This document shows positions 59,601-64,000 of a DNA stretch of 64,000 bases, piece after piece. Source of the DNA: Albifimbria verrucaria. Lineage: Eukaryota > Ascomycota > Sordariomycetes > Hypocreales > Stachybotryaceae. Position 1 is the stretch's first letter. Every line of letters starts with the position of its first letter. Below the pieces are notes generated by a model, which saw nothing but the letters and a program-made list of their open reading frames with translations, was not told the DNA's origin and did no database searches. A program made the position numbers and the translations under genes. The stretch spans positions 1,488,001 through 1,552,000 of the forward strand of contig JAHREC010000013.1 of the NCBI GenBank assembly GCA_020081605.1, written 5' to 3'.

Positions 59601-60510
59601 TTATACGAAATTCTCGCTCTCCTTTGTCATCAAAGTACAAGTTGGCGATGATATCCTCAGTATGTTGCTTGATCCAAGTTGACTGACCCCATTCAGTCAA
59701 TTTGTTCGAGAACTCTAATGCGCTATTTGCGCCGCATCTTTGATTTTCTCTGTCATGAGTTTGGATGTCTCTGGCTAGTACAGTTAATTGTCTTGCCCAG
59801 GCCCTAACATCTCCAGGCTTATGAGCGTTCTGAATACTATTTAGCGACTTATTCGAGTTGAGAAGCAGAGAGAAACGCGTCTGCTGTCTTGGATCAAACG
59901 CTGTCAGTATAGCTATTCAGATAAAGCCTGTTATACTGGCTCACCTCATGGCAACTAAGAGACATGTATCAAGGGTTGCACGATAGTTTTCCAGTTGAGC
60001 TCTAAGATCGTTGATGCGACTTTGGCCATAGATGCTCTTGAATGCTTGTCGCATGCTCTTCCATTTGCTTCTTCTTCCGTTATAACGTAGGCTCTCTAGA
60101 GCCTCTGTAAGTTCACATGCCACCCTGAAGCATCCCTTGTTAATGACACGGAGTATCACATCCGTCCTGTCGTCGGCCCGTGTAAGATTGACATGATCCT
60201 TCTTTCGAAGAATACCTTCGAGTTCCTCTTCACCTGAGCCCGATCGCAGTGCATAGTCCAAGCGATTCTGCAAACCCGATGAATCAAAGACGTTCCCCGC
60301 TTGCCGTGTCAATGGCTTCGATTGAAGGTCACTCTCGAGTTGCCTGCTCAGTTCATTCAGGCATGCAGCAGTAATAGCCACATCAGCGTAATCAATCAAC
60401 AAGCCATCTCTAGATGTGTGTATCTGCCGTCCTTTTGAAACGAGCTTCACAGCAAATTCGAGAAACTGTAGGGCATTACCAGCCAAGGCTACAGCTGAGA
60501 GCGGCTCCAT
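56622..60510 (-). CDS. STAND NTPase: N-terminal effector-like domain, NACHT, ANK-like part, coiled-coil repeat tail
   Basis: Fungal NLR-like protein; relatives act in self/non-self recognition and programmed cell death. The N-terminal domain (MEPLSAVALAGNALQFLEFA) is the helical type often found before NACHT. An intron of about 50-70 bases near 59885-59940 leads to LYFDDKGEREFRI and the NACHT core: Walker A GKAGSGKST, Walker B LCLFVDGLDEFDGD and sensor CLASRPW. Then come the winged-helix part (YYEHACQFLQLARV, RRLNSRCKGLLE), YLHRTARDFFE, an ankyrin-like unit (FVNFLLETGADPNKSFVGVTPFE) and a tail made of repeated five-residue QRMEH/QRIEH units, predicted to be a coiled coil. Two frame changes, near 58720 and between 58300 and 58480, occur in otherwise conserved sequence. 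At 58256 a stop and an ATG overlap, but the downstream frame already carries the conserved YLHRT motif, so this is one gene. A 3' exon at 56262-56561 is possible. Confidence 0.82.
56640..57115 (-). repeat. 15-bp coding minisatellite in the NACHT gene tail
   Basis: On the plus strand, units such as TCCGTTGATGCTCCA follow each other in phase, strongest at about 57010-57110. The rest of the tract contains diverged copies (HQRIEHQ, LQQMELQ types) in higher-order blocks separated by EIEKHKR/EIEEHER spacers. Every length change by one unit keeps the reading frame. Confidence 0.85.
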
Positions 60511-61169
60511 GAGAGCGCTAAGAGCATGAACTCAGCGAATAGGTGCTGAGACCGTCTATTGGTAGCAGCGCCCAAGGAAACGAAAGCACAGAGTTAATGT
60601 CAGTAAGAGTTAGCCAGTTCTGTTCCAAGGAATATAGTCGGCTTCAGAGTAAGTAAAGCGACGCAAGAATGCAGATTACGACATATACCAAGCTGTAGCT
60701 ATAGTGCCTGCTACTCTGCCTTGGGCAAAGTTGGAGGGCAGCAACAGTGAGGCTTGCACAGCCGCATTTCATTCGGTCAAACCAATCACCTCTTCTTCTA
60801 CCCATCACGCGTTGTCGCATACAGGAGAGAGCATAGTGGTGTGCCACGGTCTCACACGATTGGCCCGAGGTAGGTATCATGCTCTAAATACAGGTTACTT
60901 AATCCAGGTTGTGCAACATCGAAGCATATTGAACTACAAGAGCTCTAGCTCGTGGTAGAGACTATTGCATTCTATCAAATGCAACGCCGCGACCTCGTTT
61001 AACCTTGTCACAGCACGACTTCGCAATTCAGGAGACTTCGTGGCTCTATATTACCCCATGCCACCACATGGCTCGTCTATAGCGTCACATATAATACAAC
61101 GTCGGCTAGAAATACACTCGGGGCTAGGAGCCATAGATACATCGCTTGAAGTGTCCTCATCGGCCGTGT
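60511..61169. promoter_or_regulatory. NACHT gene upstream region and RML2 3' region
   Basis: About 660 bases between two genes transcribed leftwards. Likely holds the promoter of the NACHT gene and the 3' UTR of RML2. No gene. Confidence 0.5.
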
Positions 61170-62420
61170 TTACTCCTTTGAAGACTTCTTGTCGCGCCGC
61201 TTGCCGTGGTTGCGCGGCCTGGGCGTTACCACCCACTTGTTGACGTTGTGCGTGCGTCGGGTCTTGTAACCGCTCTTGGTCTGTTTGGGTGTCAGTTGCT
61301 GCTCGGAATGATACCATGAATGAAAAAGCACTTACGGGCTTGCTCCAAGGTGTCACAGGGTGACGGTTACTCTTCGACTTACCACGACCACCACCGTGAG
61401 GGTGGTCCACTGCAGTCGGGATTAGTAAATATCCAAAGGTCAACTAGAATGATTTTGCTTACCTCTGTTCATGGCAACACCACGGACGGTGGGTCGGATG
61501 TTCAGCCATCGGCTTCGACCAGCCTTACCGAGCTGTCGGTAGTGGTGGTGCACGTTGCTGGCCACACCAATGGTAGCGCAAGCATTCTTGCTAACACGAC
61601 GCACCTCTCCGCTCTGCAGTCGAACCTCGACGTACTTTCCAACCATGACCTTGGTACCATCGTCTCGGGTCTCCTCGTTCTTGTTGACAACGACGGCGGA
61701 AGTTCCAGCACTGCGGCAGAAGACCGCACCTCGGTCTGGTGAGGATCCGACGCAGAAGACGGTGGTTCCCACAGGAATCATGTGCATAGGCAGACAATTA
61801 CCCTTGAAGGCAGTCTTGGCGGCCAAGATACCCGGATCGATGATACCACCCATGCTGTCGAGAAGATCCTGAGGAATACCTGCGCGGTAGCTGTGTACAA
61901 CATCACCAGCACGTAGGCCGTCGGCGGCGATGATGTACGTCTTCCGGCCAGTTGCCTTTTCCGTCAACAGGGCAATGTGTGCACTTCGACCAGGATCATA
62001 TTCGATGCGCTCTACCAAATGGGCACCCGGGCGTCGTCGTTCGAAATCAATCGCACGCAGTCTTCGCTTGGCACCACCTCCGCGGTGACGAACAGTGATT
62101 CGTCCGTAAACGTTTCGTCCACCCTTGCCATGACCCTTCTTGGGGATGGTCAACGGCAGATAGGGTCTACCTCGCCAAAGATGGTCGTTAATGGGTCGCC
62201 GCAAATGTCTCACACCGGGCGTGCGAGGCTTGTAGGTTCGGATGATGGCAGACTGGGCACCGGATTTCTGGATGCTACTGCTCGCGTCGCCTCCCAAGCT
62301 CTTGGGAGCCGTAGCCGACGTCTTTGCCGCGCTGGCATATCCACGGAAAAGGGTGGGTGTCGAGTTGAAGAATTGGAAGCCCCTGCGAACCGCAGACAGC
62401 TGCAGTCGTTGTTGCAACAT
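61170..62420 (-). CDS. RML2: mitochondrial large-subunit ribosomal protein uL2m (RML2)
   Basis: Mitochondrial counterpart of bacterial L2, a core protein near the peptidyl transferase centre. The N-terminus ([18 protein letters not shown]) is Arg-rich and amphipathic, as a mitochondrial targeting peptide should be. The body carries L2 motifs: [28 protein letters not shown]-type ([11 protein letters not shown]), [32 protein letters not shown], the histidine-containing [22 protein letters not shown] and the end [18 protein letters not shown]. Two introns near the 3' end (about 61412-61462 and 61279-61335) join MNR to the PHGGG exon and KP to TKSG. Stop at 61170 after a Lys-rich end. No frameshift is needed. 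Length about 380 residues, normal for the family. Confidence 0.96.
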
Positions 62421-63964
62421 GATTTGTCTGTCGGAAGGACTCGAATGTCGATTAGGGTCTCGGGATGGTTCGGATTTGTAGGGTGGAAAAGCTCTCCTGA
62501 AAGTGATGGAGGAGAGGCCGCAGCGAAAGCGCAGCAGACCGAGATGGCCCGTAAGTGCTGATGAGGAACTTCAGCTTCAAATAAGTAGCTCAATTCCAAA
62601 AGAGCCCTCGGCAGCGGCCCGACGACAAGTTCAATCGCCAGGTGCAGTGAGATATGCTCAACGCTCGCTCGCGCCAGCAGTTGGTTGGTGTAGTCGCACG
62701 ACCTGGCTTTGGAAATTTCAACGGAGCGTTGGAGAACGTTTTACCGAGAGAGAGACAGAAAGAGAGCTAGGCTAGGGATCGGCCTCACAAGCCACAGCAT
62801 CAGCCACAGTGTCCAGGACAAGCAAGGCCCCAGGGACCCCATATGTGGCTGGTGAGGTCAGCTCGCGGTGCGCGACGAGCCACATGGTACGTGCACGAGT
62901 GCGCGCCAAATGGTTGCCCCAGGCCGAGGCAGCGCAACCAATCAAGCAGCCGTTGCTCCGTGGTTGCCAGTGTTGACGCAGGGCTAGAGCGAAGCCATTG
63001 GCCGGTACGTACCCTTCCGTCGCGCAGGTCGACCACTTCGCGTTCTGTGAGGAGCTTTGTCTGAGCTCCACGTCCCTGGGATCCAACCTCTTCAACGCTT
63101 GAGATCATATTTCGCTCTCTGCTTTCCTGTTTCTCTTGTTTTTCCACAATCAACAACATCATCACTCCTCTCCCTCTCTTCCAATTTTCCAGTTTTCCGC
63201 CCTTTTAGGCCCTCAGCTTATCCACCAGCCCGTCTGTCAAAGAGTCATTCTCTATCCGCCTACACTACACAGAGAGCGCGCGCCCAACTTGTCGCCCTCC
63301 GGCACCCGACAAGCACCGCCGCCGCACCACGACCCGCCGTCGCGTACTGACTGTGACTGCACTGGGACCGCCAGGCCCTCAATCTCGTCTAATTCTGAGC
63401 TACTTACTCAGAGACTGCGGAAGTGGGACAAACGCCTGCTGACGTAGCAACGGGCATCGCGACCCGCGACAGAAACCAAAAGGTACGTACCCAGCCGTGT
63501 CTGATCCACTCCACGTCCCTCCCTGCCACTGCTCCGCTCCTCAAAACACTTCCCATCGCCCTCACGACAGACCTCTTCCAACATAAACATCTCGCCTCTC
63601 ACCTTGTACTTTCCTTTCCCTGGTCGCTCCGCCTTTTATACCCTTCCTCATCCCGCAATACGAGTCCTCCATGGTGGTCATCTAACGCGTCAATTCAGTT
63701 CTTAACGACATCTCCCCAGAGACAACATTCCAATCGCGGTCTCGGTCTTGGATACCCGCCAGTCTCTTCGCTACCCAGAGGTAAATTGGCTTCCTCCCCA
63801 TTTGATATCATTATCTCGGCCCGTTGCTCCTTTGCTTCCCGGCCAGCTCTCCTTCTCCTGCGTCTTCGCCAACTTTTCAACGCGTCTTGTTCTCCTGCTG
63901 ACTCTTCCATCAGCAAATTCTCTACCACCAGTCACCTCGAGCTACGGCTACCAGATAACTCAAG
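62421..63964. promoter_or_regulatory. divergent promoter region, RML2 and the next gene
   Basis: About 1.5 kb. The right part (63130-63960) is CT-rich and looks like a promoter and long 5' leader for the plus-strand gene starting at 63965. No gene recognised. Confidence 0.5.
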
Positions 63965-64000
63965 ATGCCTCCCGTGAGTAACCATGACGCGTTTTCACCC
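63965..64000 (+). CDS. start of a gene cut by the window end
   Basis: AAG-ATG-CCT-CCC is followed directly by GTGAGT, a good splice donor, so the first coding exon would have only three codons (MPP). Such tiny first exons are common in fungal ribosomal-protein and other highly expressed genes. Product unknown. The preceding long CT-rich leader supports the call. Confidence 0.45.
   Translation, partial: MPPVSNHDAFSP

Overview
This window is nuclear DNA of a filamentous ascomycete (Pezizomycotina, most likely a hypocrealean Sordariomycete; the lineage is inferred from protein style, not searched). Pointers are spliceosomal introns of about 50-150 nt with GTAAGT-like donors and CTAAC-like branch points, CT-rich promoter tracts, a fungal STAND/NACHT protein, and fungal orthologues such as RIM15, NPR3, RIC1, SFT2 and RML2.

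Layout. 0.5-2.4 kb (+): ZZ-like finger / RGG protein of unknown role. 2.8-4.7 kb (-): translation factor eIF3d. 5.3-6.7 kb (-): bZIP factor. 10.7-16.5 kb (+): RIM15-type PAS / kinase / receiver protein. 19.0-21.1 kb (+): MFS transporter. 21.6-25.3 kb (-): C2H2 / Zn-cluster-like regulator. 28.6-29.8 kb (-): ethanolamine kinase. 32.0-34.1 kb (+): NPR3 (SEACIT/GATOR1). 35.0-36.6 kb (-): bHLH factor. 40.9-41.9 kb (+): SFT2. 42-47.3 kb: gene-poor, AT-richer stretch holding a tRNA-Ser(UGA) gene and one orphan ORF. 47.3-50.7 kb (+): RIC1. 51.2-52.1 kb (+): CK2 beta. 52.6-54.0 kb (-): PAP2 lipid phosphatase. 56.6-60.5 kb (-): NACHT NLR-like protein with a minisatellite-encoded tail. 61.2-62.4 kb (-): mitochondrial ribosomal L2. 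63.97 kb (+): first codons of a gene running off the end. The genes are ordinary housekeeping and regulatory genes with no cluster logic; several (RIM15, NPR3, CK2 beta) belong to nutrient/growth signalling, and EKI1 and the PAP2 enzyme to phospholipid metabolism.

Two things dominate. First, the tRNA-Ser(UGA) gene at 43712-43908 is interrupted twice: by a 55-nt insert at the canonical 37/38 site and by a 61-nt insert between positions 26 and 27 that has the full look of a spliceosomal intron (GTAAG...ACTAAC...CAG). Removing both gives a perfect tRNA-Ser cloverleaf. I know of no ordinary fungal nuclear tRNA with this arrangement. Second, most long protein genes here carry apparent -1 frameshifts, and nearly every one is repaired by adding one base to a C or G run. 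That points to systematic homopolymer under-calling in the assembly, not to pseudogenes, so CDS coordinates below are given as whole gene spans across introns and these apparent frameshifts.
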